Below are positions 1 to 7,980 of a stretch of DNA of 64,000 bases, in pieces. The first letter of the stretch is position 1, and each line of letters opens with the position of its first letter. The notes under the pieces are model-generated. The model was not told the DNA's origin. It did no database searches and worked only from the letters and a program-made list of their open reading frames with translations. Source of the stretch: Undibacterium parvum. GTDB taxonomy: Bacteria > Pseudomonadota > Gammaproteobacteria > Burkholderiales > Burkholderiaceae_D. The stretch covers positions 2,356,001-2,420,000 of the forward strand of contig NZ_CP034464.1 of the NCBI RefSeq assembly GCF_003955735.1, in the 5' to 3' direction. The position numbers and the translations under genes were made by a program.

Positions 1-221
1 GCCGCGACGACCCGCGATTTGGCCAGTATCGGTAAGCGATCCAAGGCGCGAAACGCGGCATCGCGCTGCGGCTGGCTCCAAAACAGCACATCGCGGTTGG
101 TTGGCATGCTCGCCAGCAGCCCTTGGGTTTCTATATCGAGGCTAAACCAGGCAGCCAGACCGGCCAGCCCTGCCAGCCCGAATACGCCAAGGCTAGTCCA
201 AATAAGCTTTTTCAATTTCAA
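1..221 (-). CDS. Serine hydrolase (beta-lactamase-like), 5' part only
   Basis: The gene runs off the left edge, so only the first 73 codons are visible. I start it at a TTG at 221 because AGGAG lies 7 nt upstream and no ATG fits. The product opens with two lysines and a hydrophobic stretch (residues 5-26), a membrane anchor or signal peptide. The next segment, NRDVLFWSQPQRDAAFRALD, resembles the N-terminus of membrane-anchored class C beta-lactamase-like serine hydrolases of Burkholderiales. The catalytic SxxK motif would lie outside the window, so the family call is recognition by eye and not proven. Confidence 0.5.
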   Translation of the reverse strand, partial: MKLKKLIWTSLGVFGLAGLAGLAAWFSLDIETQGLLASMPTNRDVLFWSQPQRDAAFRALDRLPILAKSRVVA

Positions 222-366
222 TCGAATGCTCCTAAATTTTAGTGTATGGATGAGTCAGTCAAACAGCTAAAGACTGTATTCCAGAATGCATAAATTGTCA
301 CACTAATCATTGCTGGCATCGACTCACTTTTCATCAAGACTGTCTTTTTCAGCTTATTGGATGGGC

Positions 367-397
367 ATACGTTATTCCAATTAATGGAATAACGTAT
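367..397. promoter_or_regulatory. Perfect 13-bp inverted repeat, candidate operator
   Basis: Two 13-bp arms (ATACGTTATTCCA and its exact complement) flank a 5-nt spacer. The site sits in the divergent gap between the left-edge hydrolase and the YHS gene, about 110 bp before the YHS start. Its symmetry and position suit a dimeric regulator binding site. I do not recognise the regulator. Confidence 0.4.
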
Positions 398-506
398 TGT
401 AATTTTAGAATATTCTCCTTTAATTTGAAATTGATTAAAGTGTCTTCATTCGAAACGCATTGCGGATCGGAGTCGCAAACCTCTTACTCAATTTAAAGGA
501 AGCATC

Positions 507-1010
507 ATGTTGAAGATCTCTCTAACTCGCCGTTTGGTTTTATCTGTTTTTGCCGCATCGATCGCTGCTGTCGCCAGTGTGCCACTCACCGCATTCGCTT
601 ATGATGAGGCGTCGACCAGCGCCATCAACCTGGACGCCAAACAGATAGCGCTCAAGGGTTACGATGCAGTTGCCTATTTCAGCGTGGGTGCACCGACTTT
701 AGGCAATGCCCACTTCAGTGCTAAGCACGGTGCGGCAACTTACCATTTTGCGAATGCAGAAAATCGTGCCAAATTTATCGCCAATCCTGAGCATTTCGCA
801 CCGCAGTTCGGTGGCTTTTGTGCCATGGGTGTCGCCTTGGAAAAAAAGTTAGATGGTGACCCGCAAGCATGGCGTGTGGTGGATAACAAACTGTATCTGA
901 ATGTGAATAAAGACATACAGAAAAAATGGTTGGAAAACGTACCAGGCAATCTGAAAACCGCTCAGGGAAACTGGCCAACGATCAAAGACAAAACTCCAAA
1001 TAGCCTGTAA
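507..1010 (+). CDS. YHS domain-containing secreted protein
   Basis: A 167-residue protein with a Sec-type signal peptide (about residues 1-31, cleavage near AFA/YDE). A YHS domain follows: GYDAVAYF at 51-58, TYHF at 79-82 and FGGFCAMGVA at 101-110, with the single Cys105 typical of YHS metal-binding folds. The rest is short and charged. It is preceded by AAAGGAA about 5 nt before ATG. The family is common in proteobacteria as small exported proteins of unknown or metal-related role. It stands alone, with a palindromic candidate operator upstream. The domain call is firm; the function is not known. Confidence 0.85.
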   Translation: MLKISLTRRLVLSVFAASIAAVASVPLTAFAYDEASTSAINLDAKQIALKGYDAVAYFSVGAPTLGNAHFSAKHGAATYHFANAENRAKFIANPEHFAPQFGGFCAMGVALEKKLDGDPQAWRVVDNKLYLNVNKDIQKKWLENVPGNLKTAQGNWPTIKDKTPNSL

Positions 1011-1068
1011 GTGCAGAGCTTTTATCGAAGCAAGATCAGTCTGGTATGCAACACGCTAGACTGATTTT

Positions 1069-1170
1069 AGGACTTACGCAAAACTGTCCCAGCTAGGCGT
1101 GCCGCCGAAGACAGTACTTCAGTACGGCAAGGCGGATACAACGACGCTGGGGCGGTTTTGCGTAAGTCCT
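1069..1170. repeat. 102-bp MITE-like inverted-repeat element
   Basis: The ends are 24-bp inverted repeats (1069-1092 and 1147-1170) with two mismatches, beginning AGGACTTACGCAAAAC. A second internal palindrome around 1100-1135 makes the whole element foldable. No ORF is inside. It lies directly upstream of the glutaredoxin gene, so it may separate that gene from its original promoter or supply one. The form suggests a non-autonomous transposable element; the parent element is not in the window. Confidence 0.6.
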
Positions 1171-1191
1171 ATTTTTAAAGAAGATAGCATC

Positions 1192-1461
1192 ATGAACAAA
1201 ATCACCATGTACAGCACTTTAAGCTGTCCTTACTGCGCAGGCGCAGAACAGTTGATGCAACAAAAAGGCATCGCCTACGACAAAATTTTAGTCGACCGTG
1301 ACCCTGGCGAATTGAGCAAAATGATGCAGCGCTCGGGTAGGCGCAGCGTGCCGCAACTGTTTATCGGCGAGACGCATATAGGCGGATTCGATGACCTGAA
1401 TGCACTCGAACTAGCCGGTGGTTTAGCGCATTTGAGCGCGCCACCCACCGACTCAGCATAA
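1192..1461 (+). CDS. grxC: Glutaredoxin 3
   Basis: An 89-residue thioredoxin-fold monothiol/dithiol reductase that uses glutathione to reduce disulfides and mixed disulfides in the cytoplasm. The active site CPYC is at 12-15, the cis-proline motif SVPQ at 52-55 and the glutathione-binding GGFDD at 64-68. I use the ATG at 1192: an in-frame start at 1099 would lie inside the inverted-repeat element and add a non-homologous tail. GAAGATAGC just upstream gives a modest ribosome site. Length and motifs match GrxC of other betaproteobacteria, where it usually sits near secB; that context is absent here. Confidence 0.93.
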   Translation: MNKITMYSTLSCPYCAGAEQLMQQKGIAYDKILVDRDPGELSKMMQRSGRRSVPQLFIGETHIGGFDDLNALELAGGLAHLSAPPTDSA

Positions 1462-1539
1462 ATTTTAATCGGATGACCGAGAGCCGCTGGCGCAGGTTTG
1501 ACATAGGCTTGACAACACAACGCCTGGGAGGGCAGCACG

Positions 1540-2001
1540 ATGTTGATAATGGAGACAATTTTAAACGCTGAAAAATGTGCGACAGTGCTGCAAGCCCGCC
1601 TTGCGCCACTAGTGCAACTAGCGGCGCGTGGCTATATTGCCAAAATATTTTTCTGGTCGGGCTTAAGCAAATGGCGCGACTGGGCTAGCACGCTGGGCTT
1701 ATTTGAAGAGGAATATCATGTGCCGCTGTTAGCACCTGAGCTAGCGGCTTATCTGGCCACCGGCTGCGAGTTGTTACTGCCGATTTTATTGTTGCTCGGC
1801 CTGATGAGCCGGCTCTCTGCTGCCGGCTTATTCTTACTCAATATTGTCGCCGTGATTGCCTACTACCATGTGCTGGGCGATATGCCTGTCGCACTGCAAG
1901 ACCATCTGGAATGGGGAATCATCCTGGCGCTCTTGATGGTCGCTAAGCCTGGCATATTGAGCCTGGATTATTGGCTAAGCGCTCGATCCAAAACGCCATA
2001 A
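1540..2001 (+). CDS. DoxX family membrane protein
   Basis: A 153-residue integral membrane protein with about four helices (approx. residues 30-45, 65-85, 90-112, 122-142). The N-terminal ARGYIAKIFFWSGLSKWRDW and the EEYHVPLLAPELAAYLATGCELLLPILLLLGL stretches are typical of the DoxX family. The start has GGGAGG about 8 nt upstream. DoxX proteins occur as partners of thiol/oxidative-stress systems or as accessory membrane subunits; here it follows grxC by 78 bp and could be cotranscribed. A REP-like palindrome follows the stop codon. The specific function is unknown. Confidence 0.85.
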   Translation: MLIMETILNAEKCATVLQARLAPLVQLAARGYIAKIFFWSGLSKWRDWASTLGLFEEEYHVPLLAPELAAYLATGCELLLPILLLLGLMSRLSAAGLFLLNIVAVIAYYHVLGDMPVALQDHLEWGIILALLMVAKPGILSLDYWLSARSKTP

Positions 2002-2030
2002 TTTTGACGATTTTTAGCTTGCACAAATTC

Positions 2031-2100
2031 GTATGCGCAAGCTGTATGCGGCTGCTGGCAGGATATTGGCCTGCAGGCCGCATCCGATATGCGCAAGCTG
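2031..2100 (+). repeat. REP-like palindrome, copy 1
   Basis: It contains the diagnostic core GGCAGGATATTGGCCTGCAG and a 3' GATATGCG arm. It lies between the convergent DoxX and histidine phosphatase genes. Confidence 0.75.
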
Positions 2101-2118
2101 TTTCAAAATACTGAATAT

Positions 2119-2658
2119 TTAGTGCGCAGCGCTGCTCTGTGTACTGATGGGTAGCGAATGCAGCAAGCTGGTGCTTAGATCGCCGTTAGTGCCGATCGCA
2201 ATCTGATACACTCGGTCGAATTCTGTTTCGGCCATCGCTGGCACAGCTTGGCCTCCGAGCAGACGCACCAATTCGGGTACGGTATTCGAATGGCCGACTA
2301 ATAGCGTGTTGCCCGGTAGCGCACGCAATTGCTGGGCCAAGGCGGCCATCGCGCTGGGCGTGTTGGCATGGTAAGTTTGCGTAGTGAGATTGCGCAGCGT
2401 GGCTAGCGGAGCGGCAGTTTGTCGGGTGCGCTCAAAGGTGGTGGTAAAGATGTAGGCGATGCCAGCATCTTTCAGTGTCGCGGCAATATTCTGGGCCCTG
2501 ATCAGACCTGCAGGCGAGAGCGCCGGATCGGTGCTGGCATCGGCCTTCTCGGCGTGCCGGGTGACATAAATAAATTTACTCTCAGCATTCGCCAGGGAGG
2601 GTAACAGTGTCGCCAGCAGCAATGCGAGCGCGCCAAGTACACGAGATAGAAATGTCAT
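2119..2658 (-). CDS. Exported histidine phosphatase family protein
   Basis: A 179-residue protein with a signal peptide (1-25, cleavage near ANA/ES). The phosphoglycerate-mutase-like fold is marked by TRHAEK at 33-38, where His35 is the expected phospho-acceptor, ERTRQTA at 76-82 and GHS at 122-124. This family hydrolyses phosphate esters through a phosphohistidine intermediate; signal peptides point to a periplasmic member, substrate unknown. It is convergent to DoxX and probably transcribed alone. Family confidence is high because all catalytic motifs are present in order. Confidence 0.85.
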   Translation of the reverse strand: MTFLSRVLGALALLLATLLPSLANAESKFIYVTRHAEKADASTDPALSPAGLIRAQNIAATLKDAGIAYIFTTTFERTRQTAAPLATLRNLTTQTYHANTPSAMAALAQQLRALPGNTLLVGHSNTVPELVRLLGGQAVPAMAETEFDRVYQIAIGTNGDLSTSLLHSLPISTQSSAAH

Positions 2659-2698
2659 ACAAATTCCTTTTGGGTGAGATGCTTAGGCCGCGTGCTCG

Positions 2699-3250
2699 TC
2701 AAACCGCTATTTGATAGCACAGCATTTCTTCTGGACCGTCTGGGCTAGGGTAGCTATCGCGTTTAAAAAATTGCATACCGAGTTTTTCCATGACGCCAAT
2801 CGATGACAGATTCGCTGGGTCGACGATGGCCGAGACATGGCTGACCTCGGCTTGCTGCGCCAACATCTGCAGAACGGCTTTGGCCGCTTCTGTGGCATAG
2901 CCTTTGCCCCAAGTCATTTGCTTGAAGCGCCAGCCTATTTCTATATCATGCAAAGCAGGGGTATCGCTAAAAAAGCCCATGGGGCGCACTAAGATCCAAC
3001 CGATAAAGCAGGACGGGTTATCCAATTGGCTTGCCAGCGTGGTCACCTTCCATAGACCCCAGCCTTGCGCTGGATTGGTATACGCGCGCATACGTGGCAA
3101 GGTTGCGTTTTTAATTTCATCCATAGTCGCGGCTCTGCCACCATTGATAAAGCGCATGACCACAGGATCTTGGTCCAATTCAAACAATAATGGCGCATCA
3201 TTATCGTCCATCAATTCAAACTGCAAACGCGCACTATTGGGAATTTTCAT
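2699..3250 (-). CDS. GNAT family N-acetyltransferase (RimJ/RimL type)
   Basis: A 183-residue acetyltransferase. I start at ATG 3250 (MKIPNSARL) because AAGGAAA lies 6 nt upstream; the longer reading to 3352 adds a cysteine-rich, non-homologous tail. DIEIGWRFKQMTWGKGYATE is the strand 4/motif A region that binds the acetyl-CoA pyrophosphate, and SIGVMEKLGMQF is the C-terminal GNAT motif. This pattern fits the RimJ/RimL-like subgroup, which acetylates protein N-termini or small molecules. It lies 40 bp upstream of the histidine phosphatase gene on the same strand. Substrate unknown. Confidence 0.87.
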   Translation of the reverse strand: MKIPNSARLQFELMDDNDAPLLFELDQDPVVMRFINGGRAATMDEIKNATLPRMRAYTNPAQGWGLWKVTTLASQLDNPSCFIGWILVRPMGFFSDTPALHDIEIGWRFKQMTWGKGYATEAAKAVLQMLAQQAEVSHVSAIVDPANLSSIGVMEKLGMQFFKRDSYPSPDGPEEMLCYQIAV

Positions 3251-3523
3251 ACTATTTTCCTTGGCATAAGAGCTGATCATGATAAGGCGTTTTATGCGCG
3301 CCACACAAGCGCACTGCCGCACGCAGACTCGAAAAACTAAGCCTCCGCTCAAGCCTTGATAGCGGCCGGTTCTATCGCTTGCTTCAGCAAGCTGAGATGT
3401 CGACCATCAAAAACCGTCTGCGCAATATCCAGATGCTGAAGCTTTTGATTGGCGCACGGAGATGGCGTGTTGGGTTTTGAAAAGCCTGAAATTTTAAAAC
3501 AACCCTCAGCATTTTCTTCAGCT

Positions 3524-4141
3524 TTAGTGTGTCATCGGTAGGTAGGCCAACATCATGCCTAGAGCAACTAACACCACACCTATCATTTTATTCAAGATGC
3601 TCTGCCATCTGAGCATACGCTCGCGCAAGCTGTTCGATGAAAAGAACAGTGCCACCAGACTAAACCACGCCCAATGGGCGAACGAGATGAACAAGCCGTA
3701 AGCCAACTGCCGCGTGATCGAGCTATCGAGATGCAACACTTGGGTGTAGGTGCTGAGCACGAACAAGGTCGTTTTAGGATTGAACGCATTGGTCATGAAG
3801 CCGTTGAGCAAAGATGCAGCGCTACTGGGCGCGGCCTCGGTCGCGCTCGCCGCTGTGCTGACCGTACGCGCATGAAAAGTCTGGTAGCCGATGTAGACCA
3901 AATACAGCGCTCCGATGATCTTGATGAGGCCAAATAAGCTGGGCGACTGGGCGATCAGCAAACCCACCCCCAGCATGGTGTACATCACGTGCACCTGTAC
4001 CCCTAGTGCAATACCGGTGGCCGCCAGCAGTCCGGCTCGGCGGCCATACAGGTAGCTGTTTCTGGTCACCATCGCAAAATCGGCGCCGGGGCTGATCACC
4101 GCCAGGATAGTGATGATGGCAACGGTAATTAATTCGTTCAT
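3524..4141 (-). CDS. LysE/RhtB family amino-acid exporter
   Basis: A 205-residue inner-membrane protein with about six hydrophobic helices. The N-terminal ISPGADFAMVTRNSYLYGRR and the NAFNPKTTLFVLSTYTQ region are characteristic of the LysE/RhtB translocator family, which exports amino acids or related metabolites. It is transcribed away from the LysR gene at 4287 across a 145-bp gap, the usual arrangement for an exporter controlled by its divergent regulator. Substrate cannot be told from the sequence. Confidence 0.9.
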   Translation of the reverse strand: MNELITVAIITILAVISPGADFAMVTRNSYLYGRRAGLLAATGIALGVQVHVMYTMLGVGLLIAQSPSLFGLIKIIGALYLVYIGYQTFHARTVSTAASATEAAPSSAASLLNGFMTNAFNPKTTLFVLSTYTQVLHLDSSITRQLAYGLFISFAHWAWFSLVALFFSSNSLRERMLRWQSILNKMIGVVLVALGMMLAYLPMTH

Positions 4142-4286
4142 AAAGCATGTTCCTGGTGTGGGATTAAAAATGACACAGCCGCCTGCTTAGGCGATCCTAC
4201 TGGCTGGTATAAGTCCTATTCTCAGGGAAGCAAAGAAACTTGAAAATCGATTTATACTAGACAAAATCCTTGAGAAAAAGTCACAG

Positions 4287-5180
4287 ATGAATTTCCATAT
4301 GCCTTCCCTGAACGCGATTCGGGTGTTTGAAGTGGCCGCCCGACACGTGAGTTTCGTGCGCGCAGCGGAAGAGCTGCACGTCACCCATGGCGCGGTCAGC
4401 CGCCAGATCATGCAGCTAGAAGAAGCGCTCGGTGTGGCCTTGTTTGAGCGCAGGAATAGGGCAGTTTTTCTGACCCGAGAAGGCGCTGCCTTCAAATTGA
4501 CCTGCAGCGAAGTGATGCAGCAGCTGGCGCTAGGAATACGTCAGATCAGGCGACCCGACTACCAGCAAGCGCTGGTGGTGTCGTGCGAACCGACGCTGGC
4601 AATGCGCTGGCTAATCCCGCGCATCAATAGTTTTAAGAGCTGCTGTCCTGGCATAGATCTACACCTGTTCGCCGCTGGTGGTGCGATTGATTTCCAAAGT
4701 AGTCATGTCGATCTGGCTTTGCGACGCAACGATTTCAAGTGGGGCTTAGACTGCCACGCCGAGCCTGTGGCGCGAGAACTGGTGGCGCCGGTGTGCGTAC
4801 CCGCCTTGCTGAAAGCCGGAAACTTGCATCTGGATCAGCAAAGTCTGTTGCAGACCGCATCGCGCCCGGACGCCTGGCGGCGCTGGGAAGCGGCATCCGG
4901 CACGCCGCTGCTGTCGCCCAGCAGCACCCAGTACGAACATTTTTACCTGACTCTGCAGGCTGCCAGCGCCGGCTTGGGCGTGGCAATGGCATCGATCTAC
5001 ATGGTTGAAGAGGAGCTAAAAAACCGCCGCTTGATCGCCCCATTTGGTTTCGTGGAAGATGGCTCGGAATATTATTTGCTGTCGCCCCTTCCTTTCGCTG
5101 CTGATCACCGGCGCCAGGCTTTTTTGGATTGGCTAAGAGATGAGTTGAAAACCACGCGATTGAATATTGCGGCGCTTTGA
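4287..5180 (+). CDS. LysR family transcriptional regulator (GcvA-like)
   Basis: A 297-residue LTTR. The N-terminal winged helix (about residues 6-65) is clear: PSLNAIRVFEVAARHVSFVR then AAEELHVTHGAVSRQIMQLE. The rest is the periplasmic-binding-protein-like effector domain, with PTLAMRWLIPRINSF and GAIDFQSSHVDLALR typical of the GcvA subgroup. It is divergent from the LysE-type exporter and very likely regulates it and itself from the shared 145-bp gap. The effector is unknown. Confidence 0.9.
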   Translation: MNFHMPSLNAIRVFEVAARHVSFVRAAEELHVTHGAVSRQIMQLEEALGVALFERRNRAVFLTREGAAFKLTCSEVMQQLALGIRQIRRPDYQQALVVSCEPTLAMRWLIPRINSFKSCCPGIDLHLFAAGGAIDFQSSHVDLALRRNDFKWGLDCHAEPVARELVAPVCVPALLKAGNLHLDQQSLLQTASRPDAWRRWEAASGTPLLSPSSTQYEHFYLTLQAASAGLGVAMASIYMVEEELKNRRLIAPFGFVEDGSEYYLLSPLPFAADHRRQAFLDWLRDELKTTRLNIAAL

Positions 5181-5507
5181 AGAAATTTTTTGAACCACAC
5201 TCGGTATCAGCTGCGGCTACATAACATGCAGCGGACTAGTAGTTCGGCCCTCGCTTGCCATGCGCAGATCTTGGATCGTCAGTGCCGCCCAGCGCGTAAA
5301 TAAAAGGCCGCATGCGAATTTGATCTATTTTCAATGCAGCTAACAAAGCTAAGACAGCGAATCCAGCTGGGGAAAAATACCTGAAACAGCCGCTATTTGA
5401 TTGCTGCCTATCAAATAAGGCGATCCGCTACACCAAGGAAAAAATTCTGGTTACAATAAGCCCTCTTCAATAAATGGGGGTAGGACCATGCGAAGTACCC
5501 TCCGGCA
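5181..5507. other. 327-bp intergenic region with a short leader ORF
   Basis: No gene-sized ORF is supported. At 5488-5520 an 11-codon ORF (MRSTLRQWTY) follows a strong GGGGGTAGG ribosome site, and its 3' end overlaps the start of the transporter gene at 5508. The GGGTA of that ribosome site can pair with TACCC at 5496-5500. See the finding. Confidence 0.35.
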
Positions 5508-6812
5508 ATGGACATATTAATTATCCTTGGTTTGATTCTGATCAATGGCTTGTTTGCCATGTCAGAAATTGCGGTGGTTTCTTCCAAGCGAATTCGCTTA
5601 CAGAAACTGGCCGACAATGGTAGCCGTGGCGCGAAAGCTGCTTTAGTGCTCTCCGACAGCCCAAGTCGTTTTTTATCCACCATACAAGTTGGCATCACGC
5701 TCATCGGCATTTTCAATGGTGCGTTTGGTGAGGCTTCCTTAGTCGCGCAACTCATGCCAAAAATCGAGCAACTGCCTCTCATTGGGCAATTTGCCAGAGA
5801 AGTCGCATTAGTCATTGTGGTTGTGGGCATTACTTTTTCGTCTTTGATACTGGGCGAGCTGTTACCAAAGCGAATTGCCATGCAATATCCAGAGACGGTC
5901 GCTTCACTGATCGCGGCGCCTATGCAGCGCTTGTCACAGATGATGGGGCCATTTGTCAAAATTCTGACCATCACGACCGAAGCCTTGTTACGTTTAATGG
6001 GACTACATCAAGTTAAAAATAATGCGGTCACCGAAGAAGAAATTACCGGCATGCTGAAAGAGGGAACCGACGCCGGCTTATTTGAAAAAACTGAACATGA
6101 GATTGTTTCGCGCGCACTACGCCTTGACGATCAACGCGTGGCGGCATTAATGACACCGCGCATGGATATTGACTTCATTGATATCGAAGAATCTCTTCAA
6201 TACAACCTAAAGAAAATTGCCGCCAGCCCTTACAGTCGTTTTCCGGTTTGCAAAGGAAACCTGTCTAACGTCATCGGCATCATTCATGCTGGTCACCTAT
6301 TTGATCAAGCCATAGAAAAACAGTCCATCGTCAATGTCGATATTGCGGCAGCGGTCACGCCTGCGCTCTTCATACCCGAATCGCTCAGCGCCATGCAGTT
6401 ACTCGAAGCATTCAAAAAAAATCGCGCTGAATTGGCGCTGGTGATCAATGAGTATGGCGAAATTGAAGGTATCGTTACCTTAAGTGACGTGCTCGGCGCT
6501 TTAGTCGGTGATGTCGCCGCGACCGACAATAATCAAGAAGCCGATTCTGTACAACGTGAAGATGGCTCCTGGTTGATAGACGGTGGCGTTTCGTTTAACC
6601 GTTTTCGTGAAATTTTGGGCACAGACCTTAGCTTTCCCGAAGAAACCTCAGGCTCTTACCATACCTTGGCTGGCTTTGTGTTAACCCACTTTGGCTACAT
6701 CCCCAAGTCATCGGAATATTTCGAATGGGCAGGCTTACGTATCGAAGTCGTCGATCTCGACAAGAACCGTATTGATCGTTTATTGGTCTCAGCAGTTGTT
6801 GCGTCAAACTAG
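5508..6812 (+). CDS. CNNM/CorC-HlyC family membrane protein (hemolysin-like)
   Basis: A 434-residue protein with the full HCC layout: an N-terminal CNNM (DUF21) membrane domain with about four helices (residues 1-170), a CBS pair (about 200-330, including ALMTPRMDIDFIDIEESLQ and LALVINEYGEIEGIVTLSDV) and a C-terminal CorC/HlyC domain (about 345-430, GSWLIDGGVSFNRF). Such proteins are implicated in magnesium/cobalt efflux; older annotations say hemolysin. The start MDILIILGLILINGLFAMSE matches the family, though it has no good ribosome site of its own and overlaps a leader ORF. The stop codon abuts a partial REP element. Confidence 0.9.
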   Translation: MDILIILGLILINGLFAMSEIAVVSSKRIRLQKLADNGSRGAKAALVLSDSPSRFLSTIQVGITLIGIFNGAFGEASLVAQLMPKIEQLPLIGQFAREVALVIVVVGITFSSLILGELLPKRIAMQYPETVASLIAAPMQRLSQMMGPFVKILTITTEALLRLMGLHQVKNNAVTEEEITGMLKEGTDAGLFEKTEHEIVSRALRLDDQRVAALMTPRMDIDFIDIEESLQYNLKKIAASPYSRFPVCKGNLSNVIGIIHAGHLFDQAIEKQSIVNVDIAAAVTPALFIPESLSAMQLLEAFKKNRAELALVINEYGEIEGIVTLSDVLGALVGDVAATDNNQEADSVQREDGSWLIDGGVSFNRFREILGTDLSFPEETSGSYHTLAGFVLTHFGYIPKSSEYFEWAGLRIEVVDLDKNRIDRLLVSAVVASN

Positions 6813-6856
6813 CAGCATTTTTGCTCTGTAGAGCGCATGAAATATGCGTATGCGGT
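6812..6856 (+). repeat. REP-like palindrome, copy 2 (3' half only)
   Basis: Only the right half of the REP element is present, ending GAGCGCATGAAATATGCGTA. It directly follows the transporter stop codon and matches the half found upstream of the second AlkB-like gene at about 21,322-21,355. Confidence 0.6.
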
Positions 6857-6911
6857 TTCGAAATCAAGGCCAGGCTGGGCACTTTTGCCTTCTTAAAACA
6901 GAATACAAAAA

Positions 6912-7517
6912 ATGGATTTATTTGACGACTTAGACGCCGCACACAATTTATTACCCAAAGATGGTGTCGTCAATTATTACGGCAAACTCTTGCCAGCCAA
7001 ACAGGCAGATGATTATTTCGCCTGTTTGATGAAGAGCATTGCATGGGAAAATGATCAGGCCTTGATCTATGGAAAATTGATACTGACCAAACGAAAAGTA
7101 GCCTGGTATGGCGACAAAAAATTTGAATACACCTATTCAAATACCACCAAGCACGCCTTGCCGTGGACCGCAGAATTATTAGAATTAAAAGCACTTGTCG
7201 AAGAAAGAACCGGTGAAAAATTCAACTCTTGCCTACTCAATTTGTACCATGACGGTGAGGAAGGCATGGCCTGGCATAGCGATGCCGAAAAAGATCTGAA
7301 AAAAAATGGCGCGATTGGCTCCTTAAGTTTTGGCGCAGAACGAAAATTTGCATTCAAACACAAAGTCAGCCAAGAAATCGTTTCCTTAGTCTTAGCGCAC
7401 GGCAGCCTATTGGTGATGAAGGGCACAACGCAAAGCCATTGGCTGCACCGGCTACCGCCGACAAAACGCATCAGCCAAGCCAGAATCAACCTCACCTTCA
7501 GAAGCATAGACAGATAA
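6912..7517 (+). CDS. AlkB-like Fe(II)/2-oxoglutarate dioxygenase, copy A
   Basis: A 201-residue AlkB family oxygenase that is expected to remove alkyl lesions from nucleic acid bases by oxidative demethylation. The double-stranded beta-helix core shows the iron triad His122-x-Asp124 (MAWHSDAEKDL) and His176 (TTQSHWLH), with the 2-oxoglutarate-binding arginines near R186-R197 (RINLTFR). NLYHDGEEGMAWHSD is the usual nucleotide-recognition to iron-site stretch. Length fits ALKBH2/3-like bacterial members. It has a near-identical paralogue at 21386 differing at four residues (K41Q, E98Q, T184S, Q189A), none catalytic. Bracketed by REP palindromes. Confidence 0.9.
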   Translation: MDLFDDLDAAHNLLPKDGVVNYYGKLLPAKQADDYFACLMKSIAWENDQALIYGKLILTKRKVAWYGDKKFEYTYSNTTKHALPWTAELLELKALVEERTGEKFNSCLLNLYHDGEEGMAWHSDAEKDLKKNGAIGSLSFGAERKFAFKHKVSQEIVSLVLAHGSLLVMKGTTQSHWLHRLPPTKRISQARINLTFRSIDR

Positions 7518-7630
7518 ATACTGTGAATGGTGGCAAGTCGGCCAGCAACAGGGTAGCGTCAGCCTAGCTTAATTGCACAGCGATGCTGAGCCGCAACATG
7601 CTTGAGTATTTGAAATATCAGAATTTGACC

Positions 7631-7705
7631 GCGCAATATTCATGCGGCTCGTGGCACGATATGGGCCTGCAGGCAGCGTCGGATATGCGTGTTGGATTTT
7701 GAAAT
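7631..7705 (+). repeat. REP-like palindrome, copy 3
   Basis: Full element, GCGCAATATTCATGCGGCTC through GGATATGCG. It is the right bracket of the duplicated AlkB-like segment A. Confidence 0.8.
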
Positions 7706-7880
7706 TTAGAAATATTCAGTAAAAAATAATCGAAGCTGACCCCTATGACTCCCGGGTGTACATGATGTGACAGGCAGGTTAATGATGTTGGCGTCGCTCG
7801 GTCTTTGCAGTTTTTGAACGATTCCATTCGGCGTAATACGCTTCGCTATTAGCGCCCTACGGATTACGCCTTACCGAGTT

Positions 7881-7973
7881 GGTGGTACTGCAGCGCAGAT
7901 TGCAGCGGTGAATCGTGCGATAGCATATGCGACAGCGAACGGAATAAAAATTGTAATTATCAAGGCAACGTGA
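7881..7973 (+). pseudogene. C-terminal remnant of a polymorphic (CDI/RHS-type) toxin
   Basis: Thirty codons of coding sequence end in TGA at 7971, reading GGTAAQIAAVNRAIAYATAN then GIKIVIIKAT. This style of terminal helix plus short strand is common at the extreme C-terminus of CDI/RHS-type nuclease toxins. Upstream, the frame runs into dispersed-repeat sequence (7822-7880), so the rest of the toxin is gone. The stop lies 7 nt before the next ATG, with GAGGAAG between, which is the usual toxin-immunity spacing. The toxin assignment is inference from the sequence style and the neighbour. Confidence 0.45.
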
Positions 7974-7980
7974 GGAAGTA

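Larger units (their letters stand above)
6821..7738. repeat. Duplicated REP-alkB-REP segment, copy A
   Basis: About 0.9 kb that is nearly identical to 21322-22213, covering half a REP, the AlkB-like gene, its 3' flank and a full REP. Copy A carries about 27 extra bases between the left REP and the gene. See the finding. Confidence 0.85.

Noticed and set aside
19..270. 83-residue plus-strand ORF at the left edge
   Set aside because: It is antisense to the better-supported serine hydrolase gene, which has a ribosome site and a membrane anchor.
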